A stretch of 64,000 bases of DNA from Sphingomonas hankookensis (GTDB lineage: Bacteria; Pseudomonadota; Alphaproteobacteria; Sphingomonadales; Sphingomonadaceae): positions 310,001 through 374,000 of the forward strand of contig NZ_LQQO01000034.1 in assembly GCF_001619955.1 (NCBI RefSeq). The letters run 5' to 3'. The notes beneath the pieces were generated by a model. That model was given only the letters and a program-made list of their open reading frames with translations. It searched no databases and had not been told where the DNA came from. Below are positions 26,741 through 35,294 of this stretch, piece by piece; position 1 is the first letter of the stretch; each line of letters begins with the position of its first letter. Made by a program: the position numbers and the translations under genes.

Positions 26741-27907
26741 ATGTTGCCATTCCATGCGCTGATCCCCGCCGCGATGTTGCTGGTCGCGTGCAACGGCGGC
26801 GGGGCCGATGCGCCGGGCACGGTGTCGCCCGCGCCGACCGCCACTCCGACGCCCACGCCCTCCCCGACCGCCACCACCCCGACCGGCGGGGTGCCGTTCG
26901 CGACTCGCGAGGTCGCGACGTTCAACGCACCTTGGGCGATGACCTTCCTGCCCGACGGACGGATGCTGGTGACCGAAAAGGGGGGCACGCTGGTGCTGGT
27001 CAGTGCCGATGGCAGCCAGAAGACGACCGCCGCGACGATCCCGGTCGATTCGGCGGGGCAAGGCGGGCTGATGGACGTGGTCCTCGCCCCCGACTTCGCC
27101 AGCAGCCGGCGGGTGTATCTGAGCTATTCGGTGGCGGGTGACGGCGGCAAGGGCGTGGTGCTGGCGCGCGGGGTGCTCGACGGCAATCGGGTGACCGGAA
27201 TCAGCGAACTGTTCCGCGCGACGCCGTTCGTCAGCGGCGACGGCCATTATTCGGGCCGCATCGCCTTTGCCCCCGATGGCCAGCACCTGTTCTTCACCAA
27301 TGGCGAACGGCAGAAATTCGATCCGGCACAGGACCCCAAGGCGACCCTGGGCAAGGTGCTGCGCCTGACGCTCGACGGAAAGCCCGCGGGCGATCCGGGA
27401 CTGACAGCCAAGGGCTTCCATCCCGCCGTCTGGTCGTACGGCCACCGCAACCTGCTGGGCATCGCGTTCGACGCGCAGGGCAATTTGTGGGAGCAGGAAA
27501 TGGGGCCGAAGGGCGGCGACGAGGTCAATCTGATCCTGCCCGGCCGCAATTATGGCTATCCTTTGGTGTCGGAGGGGGACCATTATGACGGCCGGCCGAT
27601 CCCGCGCCATTCGACCCGCCCCGATCTGGAGGCGCCCAAGGTCGCGTGGAACCCGGTGATCTCGCCGGGCGGGCTGATCGTCTATTCGGGCAAGCTGTTC
27701 CCGCAATATGCCGGCGACCTGTTCATCGGCGGCCTGTCGAGCGAGGCGCTGGTCCGGGTCGATGTCAACGGCACCAATGCCGCCAAGGGCGACCAGTGGC
27801 CGATGAACGCCCGCATCCGCGAGGTGGAGGAAGGGCCGGATGGCGCGATCTGGGTGTTGCAGGACGGGAGCAATGCCAAGCTGCTGAAGCTGACTCCGCG
27901 CAGCTGA
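26741..27907 (+). CDS. PQQ-dependent sugar dehydrogenase-like lipoprotein (glucose/sorbosone dehydrogenase family)
   Basis: 388 residues. The N-terminus ends in a lipobox, AMLLVACNGGG, then a Pro/Thr linker of about 25 residues (APTATPTPTPSPTATTP), indicating a membrane-anchored periplasmic enzyme. The six-bladed propeller signature is visible: FNAPWAMTFLPDGRMLVTEK, GQGGLMDVVLAPDF, HYSGRIAFAPDGQHLFFTNGER, WSYGHRNLLGIAFD and WEQEMGPKGGDEVNLI. Members oxidise aldoses with PQQ. No PQQ synthesis genes are in the window. It is divergent from rimP. Confidence 0.9.
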   Translation: MLPFHALIPAAMLLVACNGGGADAPGTVSPAPTATPTPTPSPTATTPTGGVPFATREVATFNAPWAMTFLPDGRMLVTEKGGTLVLVSADGSQKTTAATIPVDSAGQGGLMDVVLAPDFASSRRVYLSYSVAGDGGKGVVLARGVLDGNRVTGISELFRATPFVSGDGHYSGRIAFAPDGQHLFFTNGERQKFDPAQDPKATLGKVLRLTLDGKPAGDPGLTAKGFHPAVWSYGHRNLLGIAFDAQGNLWEQEMGPKGGDEVNLILPGRNYGYPLVSEGDHYDGRPIPRHSTRPDLEAPKVAWNPVISPGGLIVYSGKLFPQYAGDLFIGGLSSEALVRVDVNGTNAAKGDQWPMNARIREVEEGPDGAIWVLQDGSNAKLLKLTPRS

Positions 27908-27914
27908 CGCCGCC

Positions 27915-28331
27915 ATGGTCGATCGCCTGCCGCCGCCCGACCCCGTGCCGCTCGCGCCGTTCGCAGCGGTGTTCGCCGATCCGGGGTTCGCCTTCGGATC
28001 GTGGGGCGGCGGCGGATCGACCGATGGGGTGGTGGAGATGCCCTATTTCCAGCTGTCGGCAGAGGCCGGGGCCTTCGTCCAGGCGGCCTATGCCGCGCAT
28101 TGGGTACGACCGGATATCGATTGGTCGACCTTTGCGGGCAGCGAAGCCTATCGGTCGCTGCGAGACGATCCGGCACGGGTCGCCATGGCCGATACCGACC
28201 TGCTGGCAAGGATGCTGACGATGCTCATCCGGGGCGATCGGTTCAGCGAGGGGTTGCTCGCTGCCGCCTTTGCGGACGGAACCCTGCCCGCCATCGCCCG
28301 GCGTATGGCGGTGTTAGCCGAGCAGGCGTAG
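27915..28331 (+). CDS. DUF6508 domain protein
   Basis: 138 residues. SWGGGGSTDGVVEMPYFQLSAEAGAFVQAAY, then DIDWSTFAGSEAYR, and LLARMLTMLIRGDRFSEGLLAAAFADGTL at the C-terminus fit the DUF6508 family, small cytoplasmic proteins of unknown function. No catalytic motif is obvious. It lies 7 bases after the sugar dehydrogenase gene, so it may share its transcript. Its 3' end overlaps the convergent DUF1810 gene by 18 bases. Confidence 0.78.
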   Translation: MVDRLPPPDPVPLAPFAAVFADPGFAFGSWGGGGSTDGVVEMPYFQLSAEAGAFVQAAYAAHWVRPDIDWSTFAGSEAYRSLRDDPARVAMADTDLLARMLTMLIRGDRFSEGLLAAAFADGTLPAIARRMAVLAEQA

Positions 28332-28733
28332 CGTCACCGGGTCGCGCGCGCCTGCGTAAAAAGCGTCGAGGACTGCGGCGAAGCGCGGTTCGGTATTCGC
28401 CGTCGCACGCTCGAACAGGGTCATCGACGAGCGCAGCTTCATCGCGTCGATGCTGCCGAGGATGGCGACGATATCCTTGCCGCGATGTGCCAGCAGCGCC
28501 TCGGCCGATTCGACCAGCCGCGCGCCGAGCACCGGATGGGCCAGATACGCCCGCGCCTCGGCGAGATCGGCGATGCCATAGGTCTCAGCCATCGCGCTCT
28601 GCCCCAGCCCGCGCAGCTGCGGAAAGATGTACCACATCCAGTGGCTGCGCTTGGCCCCGGCGCGCAGTTCGGCGAGCGCGGTGGCATGGTCGCGCTGTTG
28701 CGCGATGACGAAGCGGTCGAGCGATCCGGTCAT
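28314..28733 (-). CDS. DUF1810 family protein
   Basis: 139 residues. LDRFVIAQQ, KRSHWMWYIFPQLRGLGQSAMAETYGI and SIDAMKLRSSMTLFERA are the DUF1810 family pattern; the family is widespread, cytoplasmic and uncharacterised. Its last codons overlap the convergent DUF6508 gene, so complementary 3' ends would form if both are transcribed. Upstream it diverges from the secreted carbohydrate-binding-like protein at 28848. Confidence 0.87.
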   Translation of the reverse strand: MTGSLDRFVIAQQRDHATALAELRAGAKRSHWMWYIFPQLRGLGQSAMAETYGIADLAEARAYLAHPVLGARLVESAEALLAHRGKDIVAILGSIDAMKLRSSMTLFERATANTEPRFAAVLDAFYAGARDPVTLRLLG

Positions 28734-28847
28734 CGGTTCCAGATGGGCACGCGCCGTACCAAGATCAAATTTCTGACAACGCTGACGGTTGATCGGAAGA
28801 TGTGGATACGATTACGATGGCCGCCTATAATTTCCTTGGGAGGGGAT

Positions 28848-29390
28848 ATGCACAAGAGCTGGATGGCGGCCGCGCTGGTTGCCATGGTCGCCGCGCCGGT
28901 CGTCGCGCAGAGCGCCGAGGACATGGCCGCCAAGGTCATCAATGCACCGATGCCGGCGAGCCTGAACGTCTATGGCCTGCCCAAGCCGCCGCTGACCCGC
29001 GTCAAGGAAGTCGATGGCGGCAAGGTCATCCGCCTCGCCATTCCCGGCGCCGACAAGGATGCATGGAAGATCCAGCTCCAGTCGCCGACCACCGAACCGG
29101 TGAAGCAGGGCGACCGCCTCGTCCTCGCCTTCCACGCGCGCGCACACGGCATGGCGCCGGGCACCAAGGCGCGGATCGCGGTGGCCGGTATCCAGCTGAA
29201 CAAGGAACCGTACAGCCAGGTCATCGGCGGCCCGATCGAGGTCGGCGAGGCGTTCGAGTTCCATCAGGTGACGGGCAAGGCGGATCGCGACTATGCGGCG
29301 GGCGAGCTGATGGCGTCGTTACAGCTGGCGACGGGCAAGCAGGTGTTCGAGTTCGGGCCGATGTTCGTCATCAACCTCGACAAGAAGTGA
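28848..29390 (+). CDS. Secreted protein resembling a carbohydrate-binding (CBM4/9-type) domain
   Basis: 180 residues. The signal peptide is MHKSWMAAALVAMVAAPVVA-QS. The mature part is a single beta-sandwich-like domain: GGKVIRLAIPGADKDAWKIQLQSPTTEPVKQGDRLVLAFHARA and, near the end, AGELMASLQLATGKQVFEFGPMFVINL. This resembles the carbohydrate-binding domain found on some xylanases, but here it stands alone without a catalytic domain. The start follows GGGAGGGG. Function is unknown; periplasmic or cell-surface sugar binding is the best guess. Confidence 0.72.
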   Translation: MHKSWMAAALVAMVAAPVVAQSAEDMAAKVINAPMPASLNVYGLPKPPLTRVKEVDGGKVIRLAIPGADKDAWKIQLQSPTTEPVKQGDRLVLAFHARAHGMAPGTKARIAVAGIQLNKEPYSQVIGGPIEVGEAFEFHQVTGKADRDYAAGELMASLQLATGKQVFEFGPMFVINLDKK

Positions 29391-29421
29391 CTGCCGGGGG
29401 CCGATCCGCCTGACCCGCAAA

Positions 29422-29504
29422 CGTCATTCCAGCGCAGGCTGGAATCTCCCGGTGGCAGCACGCAGCAAGAGCCGCGGGAGACCCCAGCCTTCGCTGGGGT
29501 GACG
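29422..29504. repeat. Paired extragenic palindrome (family A)
   Basis: CGTCATTCCAGC...GCTGGAATC and GACCCCAGCC...GCTGGGGTGACG, between two convergent genes (the secreted protein and ubiG). It may provide the 3' ends of both transcripts. Confidence 0.8.
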
Positions 29505-29522
29505 TACGGTTCGGGTCGGAGA

Positions 29523-30290
29523 TCAGCCCCGCGTCGCGGTCAGGAAATAGTCGAGCGCGATATCGTCGGACAGGGTGAAGCCGCGCGCGGCGGAGAAGGA
29601 CAGGCCGGCGGGCGGCGACACCGTCATCCCCACCGCCTGCAGATGCGCGGTCAGTTCCGGCGGGGTGAGGAACCGGTCCCAGTCGTGCGTGCCGCGCGGG
29701 ATCATGCCCGTCCCCTCGGCGACTGTAATCATGGCGAGGCGCGACAGCGCGGTGCGGTTGGGCGTCGACACGACCAGCAGCCCGCCCGGTGCGACCGCAT
29801 CGGCCAGCCCGCGCACGAAGGCGGCGGGGTCGGCGACATGCTCGATCACCTCCAGCGAGGTGACGAGGTCGAACTGCCGCCCGGCGATCGCTTCCACGCC
29901 ACCCGCCAGATACTCGATCGACAGGCCGGTGAGCGCCGCATGGGCGGCGGCGGCCCCGATATTTTCGGGCGCGGCGTCGACGCCGGTCACCTGCCCGCCC
30001 AACCGGGCGAGCGGTTCGGCGAGGAGCCCGGCGCCGCAGCCGACATCGAGCACCGTCTTGCCGGCCAGCGGCGTGAAGCCGGCCGCATCGCCGTCCCAAT
30101 GCGAATCGATCGCCGCGCGGAGGTACGCCAGCCGCACCGGGTTCAGCCGGTGGAGCATCGCCGAGCTGCCCTTCGGGTTCCACCAGTCGGCCGCCATCTC
30201 GCCGAAATGGGCGGCTTCGCGCGCGACGACGCTTGATTGCGTGGGCGCGGCTTTTTCGGACATAAAGATTGCGTTGCTTGCGTTCGTCAT
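29523..30290 (-). CDS. ubiG: Ubiquinone biosynthesis O-methyltransferase UbiG
   Basis: 255 residues. The SAM-binding motif VLDVGCGAGLLAEPLA is near residue 80, followed by VTGVDAAPENI and VTSLEVIEHVADP. The N-terminal EAAHFGEMAADWWNPKGSSAMLHRLNPVRLAYL and ASVSF/GTHDW elements are the UbiG pattern. It performs both O-methylations in ubiquinone synthesis. The divergent position with lysC is conserved across alphaproteobacteria. Confidence 0.95.
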   Translation of the reverse strand: MTNASNAIFMSEKAAPTQSSVVAREAAHFGEMAADWWNPKGSSAMLHRLNPVRLAYLRAAIDSHWDGDAAGFTPLAGKTVLDVGCGAGLLAEPLARLGGQVTGVDAAPENIGAAAAHAALTGLSIEYLAGGVEAIAGRQFDLVTSLEVIEHVADPAAFVRGLADAVAPGGLLVVSTPNRTALSRLAMITVAEGTGMIPRGTHDWDRFLTPPELTAHLQAVGMTVSPPAGLSFSAARGFTLSDDIALDYFLTATRG

Positions 30291-30331
30291 GGCGCTCTCC
30301 TATCAGCCGCCGCCATTCCCCCCAAGGATGA

Positions 30332-31591
30332 ATGGCAAAACGCATGGCGCGGATCGTGATGAAGTTCGGTGGCACCTCGATGGCGGGGATCGAACGTATT
30401 CGCAACGTCGCCCAGCGCGTGAAGCGCGAGGTGGAGGCCGGCAACCAGGTCGCAGTGGTCGTGTCGGCAATGGCGGGCGACACCGACCGGCTGGTCGGCT
30501 TCTGCCGCGAGGCATCGGCGCTGTACGACCCGCGCGAATATGACGCGGTGGTGTCGTCGGGCGAGCAGGTGACCAGCGGGCTGCTGGCGATCGCACTCCA
30601 GGCGATCGGCGTGCCGGCGCGCTCGTGGCTCGGCTGGCAATTGCCGATCCGCACCAGCGACGCCCATGCGACCGCGCGGATCGAATCGATCGACACGGCC
30701 GCGCTCGACGAGTCGCTCGCCAAGGGCGAAGTGGCGGTGATCCCTGGATTCCAGGGCGTGACCGACGCCAACCGCATCACCACGCTGGGGCGCGGCGGGT
30801 CGGACACGTCGGCGGTGGCGATGGCGGCGGCGATGCAGGCCGATCGCTGCGACATCTACACCGATGTCGACGGCGTCTATACTACCGACCCGCGGATCGT
30901 GCCGCGTGCGCGCAAGCTGGCGCGGGTGACGTACGAGGAAATGCTCGAACTCGCCTCGGTCGGGGCGAAGGTGCTGCAGACCCGCTCGGTCGGGCTGGCA
31001 ATGAAGGAAAAGGTCCGCGTGCGCGTGCTGTCGTCGTTCGACGATACCCGCGACGAGGACGGTTATCGTGGAACGCTGATCGTCGGCGAAGAGGAAGTGA
31101 CGGACATGGAACGGCAGCTCATCACCGGTATCGCCCACGACAAGAACGAGGCGAAGATCACGCTGGTCGCGGTGCCCGACCGCCCCGGCGCGGTGGCATC
31201 GATCTTCGCGCCGCTGGCCGGCACCGGCATCAACGTCGACATGATCGTGCAGAACATCGCCCATTCGACCGGGTCGACCGACGTGACCTTCACCGTGCCG
31301 TCGGCCGAACTGGCCCGCGCGCTCGACACGCTGGAAAAGGCGAAGGACGATATCGGCTTCCAGAAGGTGCTTCACGACACCCGCGTCGCCAAGGTGTCGG
31401 TGGTCGGCGTGGGCATGCGCAGCCATGCCGGCGTCGCCTCGACGATGTTCACCGCGCTGGCCGACCGCGGCATCAATATCCAGGCGATCACCACGTCGGA
31501 GATCAAGGTCAGCGTGCTGATCGAAGAGGATTATACCGAGCTCGCGGTGCGCGTGCTGCATACCGCCTACGGGCTGGACGCGGAGGGGTAA
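30332..31591 (+). CDS. lysC: Aspartate kinase
   Basis: 419 residues. The kinase domain begins VMKFGGTSMAG and contains SSGEQVTSGLLA and TLGRGGSDTSAVA. Two ACT domains follow (near residues 275 and 355), the lysine/threonine feedback sites of the family. It makes aspartyl phosphate for lysine, threonine, methionine and diaminopimelate. The ATG at 30332 is used; an ATG at 30344 (MARIVMKFGG) is equally plausible because neither has ideal Shine-Dalgarno spacing. It diverges from ubiG. Confidence 0.96.
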   Translation: MAKRMARIVMKFGGTSMAGIERIRNVAQRVKREVEAGNQVAVVVSAMAGDTDRLVGFCREASALYDPREYDAVVSSGEQVTSGLLAIALQAIGVPARSWLGWQLPIRTSDAHATARIESIDTAALDESLAKGEVAVIPGFQGVTDANRITTLGRGGSDTSAVAMAAAMQADRCDIYTDVDGVYTTDPRIVPRARKLARVTYEEMLELASVGAKVLQTRSVGLAMKEKVRVRVLSSFDDTRDEDGYRGTLIVGEEEVTDMERQLITGIAHDKNEAKITLVAVPDRPGAVASIFAPLAGTGINVDMIVQNIAHSTGSTDVTFTVPSAELARALDTLEKAKDDIGFQKVLHDTRVAKVSVVGVGMRSHAGVASTMFTALADRGINIQAITTSEIKVSVLIEEDYTELAVRVLHTAYGLDAEG

Positions 31592-31619
31592 GCTCCGAGC
31601 GGGACGTTGCAAACCCGGT

Positions 31620-31724
31620 CCGTTCGTCCTGAGTAGCCATTGAGCGCAGTCGAAAGGGCGTATCGAAGGACATGTGCTTCGATACGGGTCTTCGACAAGC
31701 TCAGTCCCTACTCAGCACGAACGG
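31620..31724. repeat. Extragenic palindrome (family C)
   Basis: Second copy of the CCGTTCGTCCTGAGTAG...CTACTCAGCACGAACGG unit, between the convergent lysC and yjbQ genes. The outer arms are nearly identical to 3572-3684; the inner part has diverged. Confidence 0.85.
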
Positions 31725-31749
31725 TTTGGTCCCAAACACCAGAACGTCA

Positions 31750-32169
31750 TTATTCTCCGATCAGGTGGACAGCGATCCTTCGCCGGTGCGCCGCGCGGCG
31801 GTGTTCGAACAGGTAGATGCCCTGCCACGTGCCGAGCACCGGGCGGTGGCCGATCACCGGAATCGACAGCGATACGTCGGTCAGCGCGGTGCGCAGATGG
31901 GCGGGCATGTCGTCCGGCCCCTCCTCGTCATGGGCGTAGCGGTCGCTTTCGGGCGCGATGTGGCGGAAATAGCGTTCGAGGTCGTCGCGCGCCGCCTCGC
32001 TGGCGTTTTCCTGTACCAGCAGCGAGGCGGAGGTGTGGCGGCAGAACAGGGTCAGCAGCCCGCTGGCGATGCCGGTCGAATCGACCCAGTGCCGCACCTG
32101 TCCCGTGCTCAGCACCAGCCCCTGTCCGTTGGTGGTGACCACCAGCTCGCCATGTTCCTGTCGCATCAT
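31750..32169 (-). CDS. YjbQ/UPF0047 family protein
   Basis: 139 residues, one small barrel domain. LTLFCRHTSASLLVQENA, the acidic DEEGPDDMPAHLRTALTDVSLSIPV and GTWQGIYLFEHR form the UPF0047 signature. Some members are reported to have a weak thiamin-phosphate synthase activity; the physiological function is unsettled. The start is taken at ATG 32169 (MMRQEHGEL); the frame further upstream is non-conserved. It diverges from the nitronate monooxygenase gene. Confidence 0.9.
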   Translation of the reverse strand: MMRQEHGELVVTTNGQGLVLSTGQVRHWVDSTGIASGLLTLFCRHTSASLLVQENASEAARDDLERYFRHIAPESDRYAHDEEGPDDMPAHLRTALTDVSLSIPVIGHRPVLGTWQGIYLFEHRRAAHRRRIAVHLIGE

Positions 32170-32213
32170 CGTCCCTGCTTGCCCGAAGCGGTCGCCCCGC
32201 GCTAGGCGGAGGG

Positions 32214-33242
32214 ATGACCAACGCATCGATCGGCGCCGAGCGCCTGGAGCGCCGCATGGCGCGCGGCTGTGACTTCCTGGGCTCCGAAACCGCGATCCTG
32301 TGCGGCGCGATGTCGTGGGTGAGCGAGCGCAACCTCGTCGCCGCGATTTCCAATGCCGGCGGGTTCGGCGTCATCGCGTGCGGGGCGATGACCCCCGAGC
32401 TGCTCGATGCCGAGATCGCGGGGACCAAGGCGCTGACGAGCAAGCCGTTCGGCGTGAACCTGATCACCATGCACCCGGCGCTGTTCGACCTGATCGAGGT
32501 GTGCGCGCGCCACCGCGTCACCCATGTCGTGCTGGCCGGCGGGCTGCCGCCCAAGGGGTCGCTGGAGGCGATCAAGGCGACCGGTGCCAAGGTCATCGCC
32601 TTTGCGCCTGCCCTTGCGCTGGCCAAGAAGCTGATCCGGTCGGGCGCCGACGCGCTGGTGATCGAGGGGATGGAGGCCGGCGGGCATATCGGCCCGGTTT
32701 CCACCAGCGTGCTGGCGCAGGAAATGCTGCCCGAGGTCGCGGACCAGGTGCCGGTGTTCGTCGCCGGCGGGATCGGCCGGGGCGAGGCGATCGCCGGTTA
32801 TCTCGACATGGGCGCGGCGGGGGTGCAGCTCGGCACGCGCTTCGTCTGCGCGACCGAATCGATCGCGCACCCGGCGTTCAAGAAGGCGTTTTTGCGGGCG
32901 TCGGCGCGTGATGCGGTCGCCAGTGTCCAGATCGACCCGCGCCTGCCGGTGATTCCGGTGCGTGCGCTGAAGAATGCCGGGGGCGAGCTGTTCACCGCCA
33001 AGCAGCGCGAAGTGGCGCAGATGCTGGACGAAGGCGGCGTGGCGATGGCCGAGGCGCAGTTGCAGATCGAACATTATTGGGCGGGCGCGCTGCGCCGGGC
33101 GGTGATCGACGGCGATGTCGAACATGGCAGCCTGATGGCCGGGCAGTCGGTCGGCATGGTGACGAAGGAGGAACCGGCGGCCGAGATCATCGCGACGCTG
33201 ATGGCCGAGGCGGCGCAGGCGCTGGAGAAGCGGGCGGCCTGA
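32214..33242 (+). CDS. Nitronate monooxygenase / NPD-family FMN enzyme
   Basis: 342 residues, TIM barrel. GAMSWVSERNLVAAISNAGGFGVIACGAMTPE at the N-terminus, ALVIEGMEAGGHIG near residue 150, and VFVAGGIGRGEAIAGYLDMGAAGVQLGTRFV near residue 182 are the FMN-binding and His-containing motifs of the nitronate monooxygenase/2-nitropropane dioxygenase family. It oxidises alkyl nitronates in known members; enoyl reductase-like relatives look similar. The substrate here is not provable. It is followed by a repeat-bearing gap of 445 bases. Confidence 0.88.
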   Translation: MTNASIGAERLERRMARGCDFLGSETAILCGAMSWVSERNLVAAISNAGGFGVIACGAMTPELLDAEIAGTKALTSKPFGVNLITMHPALFDLIEVCARHRVTHVVLAGGLPPKGSLEAIKATGAKVIAFAPALALAKKLIRSGADALVIEGMEAGGHIGPVSTSVLAQEMLPEVADQVPVFVAGGIGRGEAIAGYLDMGAAGVQLGTRFVCATESIAHPAFKKAFLRASARDAVASVQIDPRLPVIPVRALKNAGGELFTAKQREVAQMLDEGGVAMAEAQLQIEHYWAGALRRAVIDGDVEHGSLMAGQSVGMVTKEEPAAEIIATLMAEAAQALEKRAA

Positions 33243-33246
33243 GGGT

Positions 33247-33342
33247 CAAAGTTCACTAAGTTCACACTAGCCACGGTTTTGCGCGTGGCGTTTGCGGGTG
33301 CCGCGACGGGCGGGCTCAGCCCAAAGTTCACCAAGTTCACAC
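33247..33342. repeat. Tandem unit with paired AAGTTCAC boxes
   Basis: A 21-base motif consisting of two AAGTTCAC boxes 9 bases apart occurs at 33247-33267 and again at 33322-33342, 75 bases later, with a following GTGGCGTTTGC in both units. It sits in the 445-base convergent gap after the nitronate monooxygenase gene, which also holds a family A half-unit (33503-33533) and a family B unit (33570-33633). No gene is seen in this gap. Confidence 0.8.
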
Positions 33343-33502
33343 TCGCGGCGAGTTTGCGCGCGCCGTGGCGTTTGCCGTGGTGGCGGGCGGGTGGCGGTCA
33401 CGATGGGAAAGAGCGTGACGGCAGCGTGGCAGGGTGTGGGCGTGTAGGAAAGCCGGCATTGGCGTGACGTCGATCTCGTGCGGCGTCTGCTGCGTGCTGT
33501 TA

Positions 33503-33633
33503 CCGGGAGACCCCAGCCTGCGCTGGGATGACGTTCGTGGTGGGCGGATTTTCGTCGCCCCCCGCCCCTTCACCCCGGATTTCTACTGCCGCCGTAGAAG
33601 AAGCGGGACCCCGGGTCAGGCCCGGGGTGACGG
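33503..33633. repeat. Family A half-unit next to a family B unit
   Basis: GAGACCCCAGCC...GCTGGGATGACG (33503-33533) followed by CACCCCGGAT...GTAGAAGAAGCGGGACCCCGG...CGGGGTGACGG (33570-33633). The family B copy is shortened on its left side compared with 1963-2053 and 42082-42175. Confidence 0.75.
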
Positions 33634-33687
33634 GTGGGGCTGGCTATTGTGCCAGTCGACCGGCGCGGCGTTGGGGTGACGCGCGCT

Positions 33688-34080
33688 TCAAGCCGGCCCA
33701 TCCTCGCGCAACCAGGCCAGCGCCGCTTCGCGCGAATCGAACATCCGCAGGTGCGGCAGCGCACGTTTCGCCTGCATCGACAGCAGCGCGCTGCTGCGGA
33801 CCAGCGCGATCTTGCGCGAGGTGGTGCGCGACCGGTCGGCGATCTCGCCCAGCGCGGCGAGGACTTGGGGCGACTGGACGGCGAAGCCGGTAATGTCGAA
33901 CAGCGCGACCTGCTCGCCCGGACGGACGCCCAGCGCCGGCAGGCGCGTCACCGCATCGCGGATCCCTGCGCCGAAGCGCTGGACGGTGTCGAGGTCCCAA
34001 TGGCCGAACAGCGCGAAGTCGAGCATCCACGGCGCGGAGGTGATGGCTCCGCGAAAGGCGGGATCGTCGGCGATACGCAT
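33688..34080 (-). CDS. Hypothetical protein, possible STAS-like fold
   Basis: 130 residues from ATG 34080, which follows AGGA with 5-base spacing; an ATG at 34095 lacks a good site. GHWDLDTVQRFGAGIRDAV, VALFDITGFAVQSPQVLAAL and a C-terminal FDSREAALAWL give an alternating strand/helix pattern reminiscent of SpoIIAA/STAS-like proteins; this is only a visual impression. The upstream gap (34096-34175) is AT-rich, with TTTATAAA and TTCTTTAAG, a likely promoter. It is transcribed away from the prenyl synthase gene's end. Confidence 0.65.
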   Translation of the reverse strand: MRIADDPAFRGAITSAPWMLDFALFGHWDLDTVQRFGAGIRDAVTRLPALGVRPGEQVALFDITGFAVQSPQVLAALGEIADRSRTTSRKIALVRSSALLSMQAKRALPHLRMFDSREAALAWLREDGPA

Positions 34081-34175
34081 GGGAGTCCTGTGCATGGCGG
34101 CGCCCGTCGTGTGGCACGGGCCGCAATGTCACAGCATATTGTTTATAAAGCGTTTCTTAAAGAATCGTATCCGTT

Positions 34176-35189
34176 TCAGTAGGCCCGGCGGATGGCGAAT
34201 TCGACCGCTTCGATCATCGCATCCTTCGCCGGACCATTGGGAAAGCGGCCGATGGCGTCGATCGCCCGCTGCCCATAATGCCGCGCCCGCGCGAGGGTGT
34301 CGTCGACCGCGCGGGTCGAACGGATCAGGGTGATGGCATGCGCCAGATCGGCGTCAGACGCCCGCTTGCCCGACACCGCGTCGCGCCAGAAGGCACGCGA
34401 TTCCTCGTCGCCGCGGGCATAGGCGAGGATGACGGGCAGCGTCATCTTGCCTTCGCGGAAATCGTCACCGGCGTCCTTGCCCATGGTGTCGGCGTCGGAG
34501 ACGTAATCGATCGCATCGTCGACCAGCTGGAACGCGATGCCAAGGTTGCGGCCATAGGCGTCCAAGGCGGCCTCGTCGGCGTCGGAGCGGTCGGCGACGA
34601 TCGCGGCGATGCGGCAGGCGGCGGCGAACAGCGCCGCGGTCTTGGCCCCGATGATGTCGAGATAGCGATCCTCGGGCGTGTCGATGCGGCGGATGGCGGT
34701 CAACTGGTTGACCTCCCCTTCCGCGATCACGGCGGAGGCGCCCGACAGGACGCGCAGCGCCTTCAGGCTTTCCGCCTCGACCATCAGTTCGAAGCTCTTG
34801 GAAAACAGGAAGTCGCCGACCAGCACGCTGGCGGGATTGCCCCAGATGATGTTGGCGGTGCGCTTGCCCCGGCGCAGGTCGGACCCGTCGACCACATCAT
34901 CGTGCAGCAGCGTCGCGGTATGGATGAATTCGACCGCCGCCGAGAGCAGGTGGTGGCGCGTGCCACCATAGCCAATCAGCTTGGCACAGGCGAGCGTCAG
35001 CATCGGCCGCATCCGCTTGCCCCCGCCGGCGATCAGGTGACCGGCCAGTTCGGGGATCAGCGGGATTTTCGACTGCATGCGATCAAGGATCACCGCGTTG
35101 ACGCGGTTCATGTCGTCGGCGACCAACGCCATCAGCGGATCGAGGGAGGGGTCGGTCCGCTTGTCGAGGCGGTGCAGGGTAGCCGTCAT
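34176..35189 (-). CDS. Long-chain polyprenyl diphosphate synthase (octaprenyl/decaprenyl type)
   Basis: 337 residues. The first Asp-rich motif is in ATLLHDDVVDGSDLRRG (near residue 85) and the second in FQLVDDAIDYVSD (near residue 215), with GGGKRMRP before the first. A small residue sits ahead of the first motif, which favours a long product. It makes the side chain of ubiquinone; alphaproteobacteria use C50 or C40 chains and the exact length cannot be read here. It diverges from chorismate mutase. Confidence 0.93.
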   Translation of the reverse strand: MTATLHRLDKRTDPSLDPLMALVADDMNRVNAVILDRMQSKIPLIPELAGHLIAGGGKRMRPMLTLACAKLIGYGGTRHHLLSAAVEFIHTATLLHDDVVDGSDLRRGKRTANIIWGNPASVLVGDFLFSKSFELMVEAESLKALRVLSGASAVIAEGEVNQLTAIRRIDTPEDRYLDIIGAKTAALFAAACRIAAIVADRSDADEAALDAYGRNLGIAFQLVDDAIDYVSDADTMGKDAGDDFREGKMTLPVILAYARGDEESRAFWRDAVSGKRASDADLAHAITLIRSTRAVDDTLARARHYGQRAIDAIGRFPNGPAKDAMIEAVEFAIRRAY

Positions 35190-35294
35190 GTCCCAGCGAT
35201 GTGGCGGTTCACGCTCTCGAACGCAAGGGAAAGGCGGGGTTGCGCCGCCCGTCCCGTCGCGCGAAAGGGGCGGCACGAACCGGAAGAGGACGCC

